Assembly: GCF_019977655.1 (NCBI RefSeq) | Contig: NZ_AP024849.1 | Coordinates: 4,621,001-4,685,000 of the forward strand | Direction of reading: 5' to 3' | From: Clostridium gelidum | GTDB lineage: Bacteria; Bacillota; Clostridia; Clostridiales; Clostridiaceae | Length of the DNA: 64,000 bases | Position numbers and translations under genes: made by a program | Shown here: positions 17,981 through 26,910 of the stretch, in pieces | How the letters are laid out: every line of letters starts with the position of its first letter | How positions within the stretch are numbered: the first letter of the stretch is position 1 | Notes under the pieces: generated by a model | Databases searched by the model: none | Seen by the model: only the letters and a program-made list of their open reading frames with translations | What the model was told of the DNA's origin: nothing

Positions 17981-18865
17981 CTACTTCCCACTATAAGATT
18001 TCATTAATCTATTTCCAAGTAACCTTGCGCCTATATTAAATAATAGAACTGCTATTATAAGTACTGCTGCTGTTCCATTTGCAATTGCTGCTGCATCAGG
18101 TACTATTCCCTCTGAGTTTAACTTCCATATATGAACTGCTAAGGTTTCTGATGGTCTGAAAAGTGAAAATGGTGAACTGTTCCCAGTTAAACTTATTGAA
18201 TTAAAGTCTAAATTTTTTGAACTTAATCCTGCAGTATACAAGAATGCTGCTGCTTCACCAAATATCCTTCCAGCTGCGAGTATTATACCTGTTAATACTT
18301 CACCCATGGCTGTTGGTACTGTAAGTTTGGCTAAAGTTTGCCATCTAGTTGCCCCAAGGCCAAGTGAAGCTTCTTTTACTCTTTTACTTGCTGCTACTAT
18401 AGCATTTTCAGAAATTCTAGTCATAGATGGTATATTTAATATACTTACTGATAAAGCTCCTGCAAGTATTGAGTATCCCCATCCTGCCATATTAACAAAA
18501 ACTAGTAATCCAAACATACCTATAACAATAGATGGAAGTGAAGACATTGTTTCAAGAGACATTCTTATAAATCTAAGAACAGGCCCTTCCTTTGCATACT
18601 CAGCTAAATAGATACCTGCTCCAATTCCAATTGGAACTGTAACTATTAAAGAAACAACTAACATGTAAAATGAATTGAACAATTGTGGTCCAATTCCACC
18701 ACCAGCTCCTGTTAATTTAGGTTTACCAAATATGAATGAAGGCTTTAGCATACTGCCGCCTTTATATAAAATGTATAAGATAAATGCACCGAGTAATAAT
18801 ACTACGAAGATACTTATTATATAAAATATAATCGTTGCAATCTTATCAACTTTTTTTGCATCCAT
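17981..18865 (-). CDS. pstA: phosphate ABC transporter permease PstA
   Basis: A 294-residue inner-membrane permease with six predicted membrane segments. The EAA-type loop (ASLGLGATRWQTLAKLTVPTA) contacts PstB. Its start codon overlaps the last base of pstC, indicating translational coupling. Forms the phosphate channel with PstC. Confidence 0.96.
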   Translation of the reverse strand: MDAKKVDKIATIIFYIISIFVVLLLGAFILYILYKGGSMLKPSFIFGKPKLTGAGGGIGPQLFNSFYMLVVSLIVTVPIGIGAGIYLAEYAKEGPVLRFIRMSLETMSSLPSIVIGMFGLLVFVNMAGWGYSILAGALSVSILNIPSMTRISENAIVAASKRVKEASLGLGATRWQTLAKLTVPTAMGEVLTGIILAAGRIFGEAAAFLYTAGLSSKNLDFNSISLTGNSSPFSLFRPSETLAVHIWKLNSEGIVPDAAAIANGTAAVLIIAVLLFNIGARLLGNRLMKSYSGK

Positions 18866-19758
18866 TATGCTTCACTCCTTTTTTCAATCATTCTAACTAT
18901 AACTATAAAGACAAAGGAAATTATGAGCAAAATCAATGCCAAAGTCCATAGTGCATCATTCCATGCTGTTCCAGAAACTGTATTAGCCATGTCCATAGTT
19001 ATAATACTTGTGAGTGTAGACATTGAAGAAAAAATTCCATCTGGTATTTTCACAGTATTACCAATAACCATTTGTACTGCTAATGCTTCTCCAAAAGCTC
19101 TTGCTATACCAAGGACAACACCTGTAAGTATTCCAGTTTTTGCACCTGGAACTATAACTCTAGAAATTGTTTGCCATCTTGTAGCTCCAAGTCCATAAGA
19201 GGCTTCGATGTGATCTTTAGGTATAATTTTTATAGCATCAATAGCTAAAGTTGCTATAGTCGGTAATATCATTAATGAAAGAACTAAAACACCTGCAATT
19301 AATGAAAATCCCATTCCTGTAAAGTTATTTTTAATAAATGGAACTAATACAGAAATACCAACCCACCCATAAACAACAGAGGGTATTCCAACTAATATTT
19401 CTAAAGATGGCTTTATTATCTTCTTTCCAAATTTACTAGATATAACATTTACAAATATTGCTAAGGCAATGGCAATAGGAGCACTTAAAATTACTGCACC
19501 TATTGATACAAATGTTGAACCTAATATAAAAGCTAGTGCTCCAAAAGAAGGTTCTCCACCTTTATTAGGCTTCCAATTATTTTTAAATAAGAATTCTGAG
19601 AGGCTATATCCGTCTTGTGTAAATATTCTTAATCCCTTTGATGTTATAAATACTATAATTGATATTGTTATAAGTATTATTAATATTCCACACATTATTG
19701 CAAAACCTTGGCCTAAATATTCATTTCTAAGCCTTTCTTTAAAACTTCTTTTTTCCAT
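18865..19758 (-). CDS. pstC: phosphate ABC transporter permease PstC
   Basis: A 297-residue permease with an N-terminal membrane segment (about residues 18-40) and the EAA-type loop ASYGLGATRWQTISRVIVPGA. It pairs with PstA. The ribosome binding site AAAGGATG lies in the 23-nt gap after a short upstream ORF. Normally pstS precedes pstC; here only the 32-codon remnant at 19782-19880 occupies that position. Confidence 0.96.
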   Translation of the reverse strand: MEKRSFKERLRNEYLGQGFAIMCGILIILITISIIVFITSKGLRIFTQDGYSLSEFLFKNNWKPNKGGEPSFGALAFILGSTFVSIGAVILSAPIAIALAIFVNVISSKFGKKIIKPSLEILVGIPSVVYGWVGISVLVPFIKNNFTGMGFSLIAGVLVLSLMILPTIATLAIDAIKIIPKDHIEASYGLGATRWQTISRVIVPGAKTGILTGVVLGIARAFGEALAVQMVIGNTVKIPDGIFSSMSTLTSIITMDMANTVSGTAWNDALWTLALILLIISFVFIVIVRMIEKRSEA

Positions 19759-19781
19759 CTTTTACTCATCCTTTAATTGAA

Positions 19782-19880
19782 TTATTTTACTTTCATTTCA
19801 GTCCCTAAAATAAATCCTAGATTTTCTGCACTAGACCTATTATCTTCACTTGCTATTAATTTCAATGTTCTTATTTTCAT
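19782..19880 (-). pseudogene. pstS remnant: 32-codon ORF before pstC
   Basis: The ORF encodes 32 residues: MKIRTLKLIA at the front looks like the start of a lipoprotein signal, and the end (ENLGFILGTEMKVK) looks like a PstS C-terminus. It keeps a strong ribosome binding site (GGAGGTAGGG, 6 nt before ATG). It lies 23 nt before pstC and downstream of the Pho box, exactly where pstS is expected. The simplest reading is a large in-frame internal deletion of pstS. A leader peptide that couples translation to pstC is the alternative. Identification rests on position and short resemblance only. Confidence 0.55.
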
Positions 19881-19950
19881 TATTCCCTACCTCCAATAAT
19901 AAATTACTTACTACGTTGGCCTTATATTCTTTTATTATTACATATTTTAT

Positions 19951-20012
19951 AATATACCCTTTTAGTTAATCTATTATTAGATATATGTTAAATTATATTA
20001 GATGAATGTTAA
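19951..20012 (-). promoter_or_regulatory. pst promoter with tandem Pho box
   Basis: On the minus strand five repeats (TTAACA, CTAATA, TTAACA, CTAATA, TTAACT) span 20012 to 19964 at 10-11 bp spacing, as in the Gram-positive PhoP box. A TATATT -10 (19951-19956) follows 7 nt later, and there is no good -35, as expected for an activated promoter. A further TTAACA lies at 20041-20046. Confidence 0.75.
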
Positions 20013-20100
20013 AAAGATTTAACATTTCAATTAGAATTAATGTTAAATATTTTTATCAATTGGCTATGTTTTAATATAGTGTTGAAATATAGGCAAAAAA

Positions 20101-20128
20101 ATTATAGGTGGGATTGTCCACCTATAAT
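20101..20128 (-). terminator. terminator after GNAT gene
   Basis: A perfect 11-bp stem (20101-20111 with 20118-20128), 6-nt loop, followed on the minus strand by seven T residues. Confidence 0.9.
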
Positions 20129-20173
20129 GCTAAATAAAAGAACATTGTGTATTATATCTATTAAATATAAAAA

Positions 20174-20611
20174 TTATAGGTGCTTTTTAAATACAAAACT
20201 GGTTTTATCAAATCCCATTTTGAATTCATAAAACTTATGTGCTTCTACTCGTTGTAATCCAGATGATAATGCAACCACATCACAACCATTTTCTTTTGCC
20301 CATTCATTAATAAATGATAGGAGAATTTGTCCATATTTCTTTGACCTTTGATTTACATCAGTAACTAAATCATTGACCCATACATGTTTGCCATAATATA
20401 GATTTGTAAGTCTAATCACACCTGCTACTGCAACAATTTCTTTGCCTACATAAAGTGCAAACATTTTATAGCCTTCTTTTTTCATATCTTCAATTAAATT
20501 TAAATATGTTTGCTCAACTAAATGAGTTCTCAACTGTTTCATTACTGGAAATGCTTTAAGTAAATCTTCTTTATTCAATAATTCTTTAACATAAGTAGTT
20601 TCTTTATCCAT
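20174..20611 (-). CDS. GNAT family N-acetyltransferase
   Basis: A 145-residue single-domain GNAT protein. The conserved acetyl-CoA-binding region is around residues 70-110 (YGKHVWVNDLVTDVNQRSKKYGQILLSF), with the Q/RxxGx-like motif as RSKKYGQ, and the C-terminal VALSSGLQRVEAHKFYE resembles motif B. The substrate is not predictable. It lies between phoR and the pst operon but has its own terminator; a functional link to phosphate is not supported. Confidence 0.88.
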   Translation of the reverse strand: MDKETTYVKELLNKEDLLKAFPVMKQLRTHLVEQTYLNLIEDMKKEGYKMFALYVGKEIVAVAGVIRLTNLYYGKHVWVNDLVTDVNQRSKKYGQILLSFINEWAKENGCDVVALSSGLQRVEAHKFYEFKMGFDKTSFVFKKHL

Positions 20612-20843
20612 GTATATCTCTCCTTTTAATAATCATTGTGTAAGAATCTACAGTCATTGATTAACCTAATATATTGTTGTTACGTTATAATCTACTATTG
20701 TTCATTAGATTATAGTTTTCGCAGCACTTATTATAACATAATTTACAAAATGTTACACACATATATATTTGCTATTTTTAATAAATATCCATTTTTAACA
20801 TTGATTTAAAACATAGCCTATTAATTAAATATTATATATAAGT

Positions 20844-21063
20844 ACAAACAGAGAAATTGGATACATGTTTGTGCAGTTGGCATTAGAAAATAAGCTGTTG
20901 AAACTTCTTTATGGCAGGTTGTTCCATTTCTGCTTGTCCTGAGCTTGCCTCAGGAGCAAGCAGAAATGGGTGCAACCTGCCATTTAGAAGTTTCCAGCGA
21001 AATTTTCTTAGTCCAACGGAATAAACATGTATCCAATTTCAGCGATTTATTCTCATAAGTATA
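20844..21063 (+). repeat. family 1 hairpin element, full copy
   Basis: This 220-bp dyad element occupies most of the 470-bp gap before phoR. The outer stem is 18 bp and perfect (20853-20870 with 21023-21040). The middle stem joins GAAACTTCT/AGAAGTTTC and GGCAGGTTG/CAACCTGCC, and an internal loop (TTCC/GGGTG) leads to an apical arm of 10 bp (20927-20936 with 20957-20966), one unpaired G (20956), 7 bp (20937-20943 with 20949-20955) and the loop CTTGC. The right end is ATTTCAGCG...CATAAGTA. It holds no ORF of note. Confidence 0.85.
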
Positions 21064-21080
21064 GTTTTCACCTTATGTAT

Positions 21081-22787
21081 CTAAACGTATGGTATTTTTA
21101 CCTCAAAAGTCGTTCCTTCTTCAAGTTCACTTTTAACATTAATTTCTCCATTAAATATTTTAACAATATGTTTTACAATAGCTAATCCAAGACCTGTTCC
21201 ACCTTTTTTCCTTGACTTATCTACTCTATAAAATCTCTCAAATATTCTTGATATGTCTTCTTTAGGTATACCTAATCCATTATCTTTTACTGTCAAACAA
21301 TAATATTCATCTTTACTAAAACTTTCAACCTCTACTATCCCTGATATATCTTTTGAATATTTTATTGCATTTTCAATCAAGTTTAAGCCTAATTGATAAA
21401 ACTTATCTCTATCTCCTAGAATACATTCAGTATTATTATTTATGAATTCTATTTTAATATTTCTATTAATTGCACTTTTTCTCATAATGTTTAAGACTTC
21501 TTCAATTACTAATCCTGGTTCAAACTCATCAACATCAGCAATTAAATTACTTTCAATACTTGATAAAACTAATATGTCATTTATAAGCCTTGATAATCGT
21601 TCAGCTTCCTTATCTATAATATCCAAAAACTTCTCTCTTGTTTCATCGTCTTTGACAAATTTTAACGTTTCAGCAAATCCTTTTATAGATGTTAAAGGAG
21701 TTTTTAGTTCATGGGATACATTAGCAACAAACTGACTTCTCATAAGTTCAACTCTATTTATATCTGTAATATCTTGGAATGTTATAACTTTACCGATATT
21801 CTCTACACCATCAAACATTTCTGATTTTTTAATTTTAAAATCTCTTTCTATTGGATGAAGTATTTTTATCTCTTTATCATTTTCCTCTTCTTGCTCTAAA
21901 AATTTATTTATATCATAATCATTCACGTAATCTAACAGACATTCCCCAATAATACTTTTCTTTATTCCAAGTAATGATTCTGCACATGGATTAATAGAAA
22001 TTACCCTATTATGGTTGTCCACGGCTATAACTCCACTTTCCATGCTCTTCAATATTGATTCTATTTTTGTTTGTTTCTCTATAACTTCATGAATCTTCAT
22101 TTGTAATTGATCTGCCATGTTATTAAAACTATTACCCAGTGTTCCAAGTTCATCATTAGTTTTAACGTCAGCTCTTATTTTATAATCCCCTTTAGTCATT
22201 TTTAAAGTTACTCTCTCTAATTCTTTTACTGGTTCAATGATTTTCTTAACCAATCTCAAAGATAAGAATATAGAAAATATAAGAACTAAAGCTAATATTA
22301 GTAAACAATACATAATATTTTCTTGATGTAATATAGTTATTGTATATATAGGAACAGAGCTTCTAATTAATAAATTATTATCCAACCTAGTTGCATAATA
22401 AAGAAAATTAGCTTTAATTGTGCTACTATATCTTCTAGAATATCCTTCACCCTTTTCAAGAGCGTCTTTAACTTCTAGTCTACTGCTATGATTTTCACTA
22501 CTTTTTTCCTCATTATCATATAATACAATTCCATTATTATCTATAAGTGTAAATCGTACATTTATATTGTTTATTTTCAAATCATTTAATCTTTTTAAAT
22601 TCTCATAATCATTGTGACTAATATCTGTAATATTATTAAGTTCAGAAATCAAATAATTAACATTTTTAAGTTCTTCTTTTGTATTTTTAATTTCTTCTAA
22701 ATTCATTAGCATCATAAAAGAAGATGTTACAATCACTATTGCAAATAATACTGTTATAATAACAGAAGACAATATCTTATTTTTCAT
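21081..22787 (-). CDS. phoR: phosphate-sensing histidine kinase
   Basis: A 568-residue membrane kinase: segment 1 (about residues 6-28), an extracellular sensor of about 120 residues, segment 2 (about 155-178), HAMP (180-232), PAS (about 245-335, including the typical ESGVIAVD), HisKA with the phosphorylated His in FVANVSHELKTPLTS, and HATPase with N (NLIENAIKY), G1 (DNGLGIP) and G2 (GGTGLGL) boxes. This is the PhoR/WalK layout. It starts 2 nt after phoP and lies near the pst operon with its Pho box, which supports PhoR rather than WalK. Confidence 0.92.
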   Translation of the reverse strand: MKNKILSSVIITVLFAIVIVTSSFMMLMNLEEIKNTKEELKNVNYLISELNNITDISHNDYENLKRLNDLKINNINVRFTLIDNNGIVLYDNEEKSSENHSSRLEVKDALEKGEGYSRRYSSTIKANFLYYATRLDNNLLIRSSVPIYTITILHQENIMYCLLILALVLIFSIFLSLRLVKKIIEPVKELERVTLKMTKGDYKIRADVKTNDELGTLGNSFNNMADQLQMKIHEVIEKQTKIESILKSMESGVIAVDNHNRVISINPCAESLLGIKKSIIGECLLDYVNDYDINKFLEQEEENDKEIKILHPIERDFKIKKSEMFDGVENIGKVITFQDITDINRVELMRSQFVANVSHELKTPLTSIKGFAETLKFVKDDETREKFLDIIDKEAERLSRLINDILVLSSIESNLIADVDEFEPGLVIEEVLNIMRKSAINRNIKIEFINNNTECILGDRDKFYQLGLNLIENAIKYSKDISGIVEVESFSKDEYYCLTVKDNGLGIPKEDISRIFERFYRVDKSRKKGGTGLGLAIVKHIVKIFNGEINVKSELEEGTTFEVKIPYV

Positions 22788-22789
22788 TA

Positions 22790-23491
22790 TTATTCTGCCG
22801 GGTTAAATCTATAACCCACTCCTCTTATAGTTTCAATAAATCGTGGATTTTTATCATCTTCTTCTATCTTCTTTCTAAGATATCTTATATGAACATCTAC
22901 AGTTCTTGTTTCACCTATATACTCATAACCCCATATCTTGTCCAATAAAGTTTCTCTCGTAAGAATTTTACCTTTATTTTTTATTAATATTTGTAAAAGT
23001 TCAAATTCTTTTAATGTTAAATCTACCTTGTTCCCTTTAACATATACTTCATGACGTTCATAATCCACTTTAAGATTTTGTGAATCATATATATCATTTT
23101 CCATTTCTCCAATTGAATTTGTTCTTCTTAAAACAGCTTTTACTCGTGCAAGTAATTCTCTAACTGAAAATGGTTTTGTTATGTAGTCATCTGCTCCAAG
23201 TTCCAAACCTAATATTTTATCTAGTTCTTCCCCTTTTGCTGTTAACATTATTATTGATGTCTTTTTCATTTCATCATCTCTTTTTATTTCCTTACAAACA
23301 TCAAATCCATCTATCCCAGGCAACATTAAATCAAGTAACATTAGACCAGGTTTTTCTGCTTTAGCTATCTTCACTGCATTTATACCATCATTAGCTGTAT
23401 AAACATCATATCCTGCATTAAGCAAATTAAATTTTAATAATTCAACTATATGTTCCTCATCATCAACTATTAATACTTTTTCTTTAGTCAT
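22790..23491 (-). CDS. phoP: response regulator PhoP/PhoB (OmpR family)
   Basis: A 233-residue regulator with a receiver domain (residues 4-118; phospho-acceptor Asp54 in LLDLMLPG, conserved Lys in LTAKGEE) and an OmpR winged-helix effector (about 135-230; LLDKIWGYEYIGETRTVDVHI). It is phosphorylated by PhoR and should bind the TTAACA repeats at 19964-20012. Its first codons overlap the pgeF gene by 8 nt, so the three genes pgeF-phoP-phoR are probably one operon. Confidence 0.93.
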   Translation of the reverse strand: MTKEKVLIVDDEEHIVELLKFNLLNAGYDVYTANDGINAVKIAKAEKPGLMLLDLMLPGIDGFDVCKEIKRDDEMKKTSIIMLTAKGEELDKILGLELGADDYITKPFSVRELLARVKAVLRRTNSIGEMENDIYDSQNLKVDYERHEVYVKGNKVDLTLKEFELLQILIKNKGKILTRETLLDKIWGYEYIGETRTVDVHIRYLRKKIEEDDKNPRFIETIRGVGYRFNPAE

Positions 23492-24242
23492 CTTTTCTTT
23501 TCCCCCTTAACGTAATAAAAGAAAACATTCTTCCATAAGAGCCCTGCGACTTCCTATATGAATGTAATTTAATATCCTCACTACAATACGTGCATAAATC
23601 CAAGTTATTTATATTAGAATTTTTTACTCCAGCTCTTTTTAAATCATCCATTATACATGCTTCTAAGTTAAGATTATTTTTATCAAATAATTCTTCTTTA
23701 TTTATTGTATTCTTTTTATCTATAAACTTAAATTTTAGTTCTTCTGAAACTTCATAACAACATTTCTTAATATGTGGACCTATATATGCTTTAATATTAC
23801 TTTCATTTGCATTAAATTCAAGCTTCATTTTTTCAATAGTTTTAAATGTAATTGATTCAAAAGTTCCTTTCCAGCCACTATGAATTGCAGCCACAACTTG
23901 GTTTTCCTCATCAATCAATATAACCGGTACACAGTCTGCAGTAAAAACTCCAATAATAACATCTTTTTCATTTGTTATTATTGCATCACCTTCTTCATCC
24001 TTAATACTTTTTTCTTTTGCTGTATATTTCAATATCTTATCACTGTGAATTTGCTTAAGATATATTATATCCTTAACATTAAACTCTTTTTTCAATGAAT
24101 TAAGTTCTTTTATGCCCTCTTCTGTACTTCTATTAAAACTTCTTTCTTTCTCCGCATTTGTAAATACAATTTGAAATTTCTCATTATCTATTATCATAAA
24201 ATCATCTTTTTTCTTTAATAAGTTAAAATCTAATTTATTCAA
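23484..24242 (-). CDS. pgeF: YfiH/YlmD family purine nucleoside phosphorylase (peptidoglycan editing factor)
   Basis: A 252-residue multicopper-oxidase-like laccase-domain protein. The metal-binding signatures TADCVP, IHSGWKG and GPHIKKCCYEV are intact. Homologues split purine nucleosides with phosphate and, in E. coli (YfiH), prevent misincorporation into peptidoglycan precursors. It overlaps phoP by 8 nt and is probably co-transcribed with phoPR, an arrangement that could tie phosphorolysis to phosphate supply, but that is speculation. Confidence 0.88.
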   Translation of the reverse strand: MNKLDFNLLKKKDDFMIIDNEKFQIVFTNAEKERSFNRSTEEGIKELNSLKKEFNVKDIIYLKQIHSDKILKYTAKEKSIKDEEGDAIITNEKDVIIGVFTADCVPVILIDEENQVVAAIHSGWKGTFESITFKTIEKMKLEFNANESNIKAYIGPHIKKCCYEVSEELKFKFIDKKNTINKEELFDKNNLNLEACIMDDLKRAGVKNSNINNLDLCTYCSEDIKLHSYRKSQGSYGRMFSFITLRGKRKDD

Positions 24243-24413
24243 TCTAATCCTCCATAAAATTTGTAATACTAAAAATTTCTTATAATTTTCTTAAATAAAA
24301 CTTCTACTACATTATTTATTATAAAAATACTAATTACTATATATAATTTAATATTAACATTTTATTTAATATTTATCATCTTTATTAACTAAAGTTTAAC
24401 TTATATATAACAT

Positions 24414-24475
24414 TAGGCACAATCAAGAACCTTCCATGGCAACTTTGGACTTATTATTTATCTTCATGTGCCTTA
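24414..24475 (-). repeat. family 2 element, short deletion form
   Basis: It begins AGGCACAATCAA and ends GGACTTATTATTT...CATGTGCCTTA, matching both ends of the full element at 62755-62960 in the opposite orientation, with the middle missing. It shares the internal GGCAACTTTGGACTT with the copy at 27961. It occupies part of the 281-bp gap between nrdR and pgeF. Confidence 0.75.
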
Positions 24476-24482
24476 TAAGAAA

Positions 24483-24512
24483 AAGGATGTTGAAATTTTT
24501 TTCAACATCCTT
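24483..24512 (-). terminator. terminator after nrdR
   Basis: A perfect 13-bp stem (24483-24495 with 24500-24512) with a 4-nt loop, followed by CTTTTTCTT-like sequence on the minus strand, 10 nt past the nrdR stop. Confidence 0.85.
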
Positions 24513-24522
24513 ACTAATATGA

Positions 24523-24972
24523 TTATCTCACAAGATTTTTTATTTCTTCTAGAAAAGTATTTATATCCTTAAATTGTCTATAAACAGATGCAAATCTTAC
24601 ATATGATATTTCATCTAAATCTTTAAGTCTAGCCATAACCATTTCTCCTATATCCTTTGTTGGAATTTCCGTAAGCATACTATTAGAAATTGTTTTTTCT
24701 ATATCATATGCCAGATCTTCTATTTGCTTTCTAGATATAGGTCTTTTTTGGCATGCTATAATTAAGCCATTAATTATTTTTTCTTTATTAAAGTTTTCTC
24801 TAGTTAAGTCTTTTTTTATTACTAAAATAGGAAAATCCTCTATCTTTTCATATGTAGTATAACGCTTAGAACATTTTAAACATTCTCTTCTTCTTCTAAT
24901 TGTTGTGTTATCATCTGTTGATCTAGAATCAACAACCTTACTTTCTTCAAATCCGCAAAATGGACATTTCAT
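24523..24972 (-). CDS. nrdR: transcriptional repressor NrdR
   Basis: A 149-residue repressor of ribonucleotide reductase genes. It has an N-terminal zinc ribbon with Cys3, Cys6, Cys31 and Cys34 and an ATP-cone domain (about residues 48-138) that senses dATP/ATP. Full-length. It sits at the end of the sigE-sigG-ylmC block, a common arrangement in clostridia. Confidence 0.96.
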   Translation of the reverse strand: MKCPFCGFEESKVVDSRSTDDNTTIRRRRECLKCSKRYTTYEKIEDFPILVIKKDLTRENFNKEKIINGLIIACQKRPISRKQIEDLAYDIEKTISNSMLTEIPTKDIGEMVMARLKDLDEISYVRFASVYRQFKDINTFLEEIKNLVR

Positions 24973-25042
24973 ACTTTAACTCACCTCATAGCTTTCGTGT
25001 ATCAAACCCTATAGTTATTATACATACATTTTGGAAATATGG

Positions 25043-25306
25043 CTATATATTGTTTACAGGTTCTCCATCTTTTGTGTTTACCAATATAACATCAGTTCCT
25101 ATTTTAATTATATCTTTCCACAAAATTTCTTTTTCGTCTTCTTTTCCAAACCATGTCTTTATTTCTCCAGGCAATATTAATGAAATTATTTTATTATCAT
25201 CACAGTTTATTTTAAAATCTTTTATAAATCCTATTTTAGTTCCTGTTAATATATCTATTACTTCCATATTTCTCATAGCATTAAGTGAGTGTAGTTCGAG
25301 TTCCAT
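25043..25306 (-). CDS. YlmC/YmxH family PRC-barrel sporulation-associated protein
   Basis: An 87-residue single PRC-barrel protein of the YlmC/YmxH family. It has the family's typical opening, with an early EVIDILTGTKIGFIKDF strand pair and a central GEIKTWFGKE. These proteins accompany sigG in many endospore formers; their function is not established. It follows sigG by about 40 nt in the same direction, so it may be read from the sigG transcript. Confidence 0.8.
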   Translation of the reverse strand: MELELHSLNAMRNMEVIDILTGTKIGFIKDFKINCDDNKIISLILPGEIKTWFGKEDEKEILWKDIIKIGTDVILVNTKDGEPVNNI

Positions 25307-25346
25307 AATTATCCCCCATAATTATAATATTATTAATATCTTATTT

Positions 25347-26120
25347 CTATACATGTTTTCTCATATGCTTTAAAGCTGTTTTTTCTAATCTTGAAACTTG
25401 AGCTTGTGAAATTCCAATTTCATCTGCAACTTCCATTTGAGTTCTTCCATTAAAAAATCTTAAATTTAATATTAATTTTTCTCTATCGGTAAGTTTCTTC
25501 ATGGCCTCTTTTATGGAAATGTTTTCAAGCCAATGTTCATCAGTATTTTTTTGGTCACTTATTTGATCCATTACAAATATAGCATCTCCGCCATCATGAT
25601 AAATTGGCTCAAATAATGATACAGGATCTTGTATTGCATCTAGCGCAAAAACAACATCTTCTCTTGGCAATTCAAGTTCTTTTGCAATTTGCGATATAGT
25701 AGGTTCTTTATTATTATCTTTTATAAACCGCTCTCTCATAATTAAAGCTTTATACGCAATATCCCTTAGAGATCTGCTAACTCTAATAGAATTATTATCT
25801 CTTAAATATCTTCTAATTTCTCCAATTATCATTGGAACTGCATAAGTTGAAAATTTAACATTTTGGCCTAAATCAAAATTATCTATTGACTTCATCAATC
25901 CTATACAGCCAACTTGAAATAAATCATCAATGTTTTCTCCTCTATTGTTAAACCTTTTAATAACACTAAGTACTAATCTTAAATTTCCCTTTATAAAAGT
26001 TTCTCTTGCACTTTTGTCTCCTGCCTTCATCTGTAGAAAAAGTTGCTTTTTTTCTTTTTCTTTAAGTATAGGGAGTTTTGAAGTATTAACGCCACATATT
26101 TCTACTTTGTTAATTATCAC
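25347..26120 (-). CDS. sigG: sporulation sigma factor SigG (late forespore)
   Basis: RNA polymerase sigma factor that drives late forespore genes. The 257-residue product begins (M)IINKVEICGVNTSKLP, close to B. subtilis SigG, then has region 2 (NLRLVLSVIKRFNNRG...DDLFQVGCIGLMKSIDNF), region 3 and region 4 (TQMEVADEIGISQAQVSRLEK). I start at GTG 26120, 9 nt after AAGGGG; an upstream in-frame TTG at 26129 abuts that site and is less likely. It lies 82 nt after sigE, the classical order. Confidence 0.96.
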   Translation of the reverse strand: MIINKVEICGVNTSKLPILKEKEKKQLFLQMKAGDKSARETFIKGNLRLVLSVIKRFNNRGENIDDLFQVGCIGLMKSIDNFDLGQNVKFSTYAVPMIIGEIRRYLRDNNSIRVSRSLRDIAYKALIMRERFIKDNNKEPTISQIAKELELPREDVVFALDAIQDPVSLFEPIYHDGGDAIFVMDQISDQKNTDEHWLENISIKEAMKKLTDREKLILNLRFFNGRTQMEVADEIGISQAQVSRLEKTALKHMRKHV

Positions 26121-26202
26121 AAGTATCAACCCCTTCGAAAGTAATAATCCATTGCATTAAACATTATCTCCGATAGGCAATACTTTTATACTTGCAGACA
26201 AG

Positions 26203-26910
26203 CTAAATCATTCTACTTATTTCTTTTTTTAATCTTTTAATTATCTTTTTTTCTAATCTAGATATATACGATTGTGATATTCCAAGCATATCGGCAACTT
26301 CTTTTTGTGTCTTTTCCATTGTTCCATTTAATCCAAATCTAAGACGTACTATTTCTTTTTCTCTATCATTTAAACTTTTTAAGGCCATAACTAATAACTG
26401 CTTATCAACTTCATCTTCTATTAAATTATAAACCGTATCATTTTCAGTACCCAAGATATCTGATAATAATAGTTCATTTCCATCCCAATCAATATTTAGA
26501 GGTTCATAAAATGAAATTTCAGCTTTTATCTTGCTGTTTCTTCTTAAATACATTAATATTTCATTTTCTATACATCTTGATGCATAGGTTGCTAGTTTTA
26601 TCTTTTTCTCTGGATTGAAAGTATTTACAGCTTTTATTAGCCCAATAGTTCCAACAGATATTAAATCTTCTACATATACACCTGTATTTTCAAATTTTCT
26701 AGCAATATAAACAACTAATCTTAAATTTCTCTCAATTAATGTAGCTCTAGTTTTTTCATCCCCATTACCTAATTTATTTACTAACTCTTCTTCTTCATCC
26801 TTTGATAATGGTGGTGGAAGTGCATCATTTCCTCCAACATAATATAATTTTCCTCTAAATAATTTAAGTTTACATATCAACTTATTAAAAAACAGAATTA
26901 GTTTTTCCAT
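26203..26910 (-). CDS. sigE: sporulation sigma factor SigE precursor (early mother cell)
   Basis: A 235-residue sigma factor with an N-terminal pro-sequence of roughly 25 residues (MEKLILFFNKLICKLKLF) that is cleaved by SpoIIGA, then sigma regions 2 to 4. The core motif NLRLVVYIARKFENTG and the downstream DDLIS-like VEDLISVGTIGLIKAV identify the family. It overlaps the end of spoIIGA by 26 nt, with its ribosome binding site GGGGGAT inside that gene, so the protease and its substrate are translationally coupled. Confidence 0.96.
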   Translation of the reverse strand: MEKLILFFNKLICKLKLFRGKLYYVGGNDALPPPLSKDEEEELVNKLGNGDEKTRATLIERNLRLVVYIARKFENTGVYVEDLISVGTIGLIKAVNTFNPEKKIKLATYASRCIENEILMYLRRNSKIKAEISFYEPLNIDWDGNELLLSDILGTENDTVYNLIEDEVDKQLLVMALKSLNDREKEIVRLRFGLNGTMEKTQKEVADMLGISQSYISRLEKKIIKRLKKEISRMI

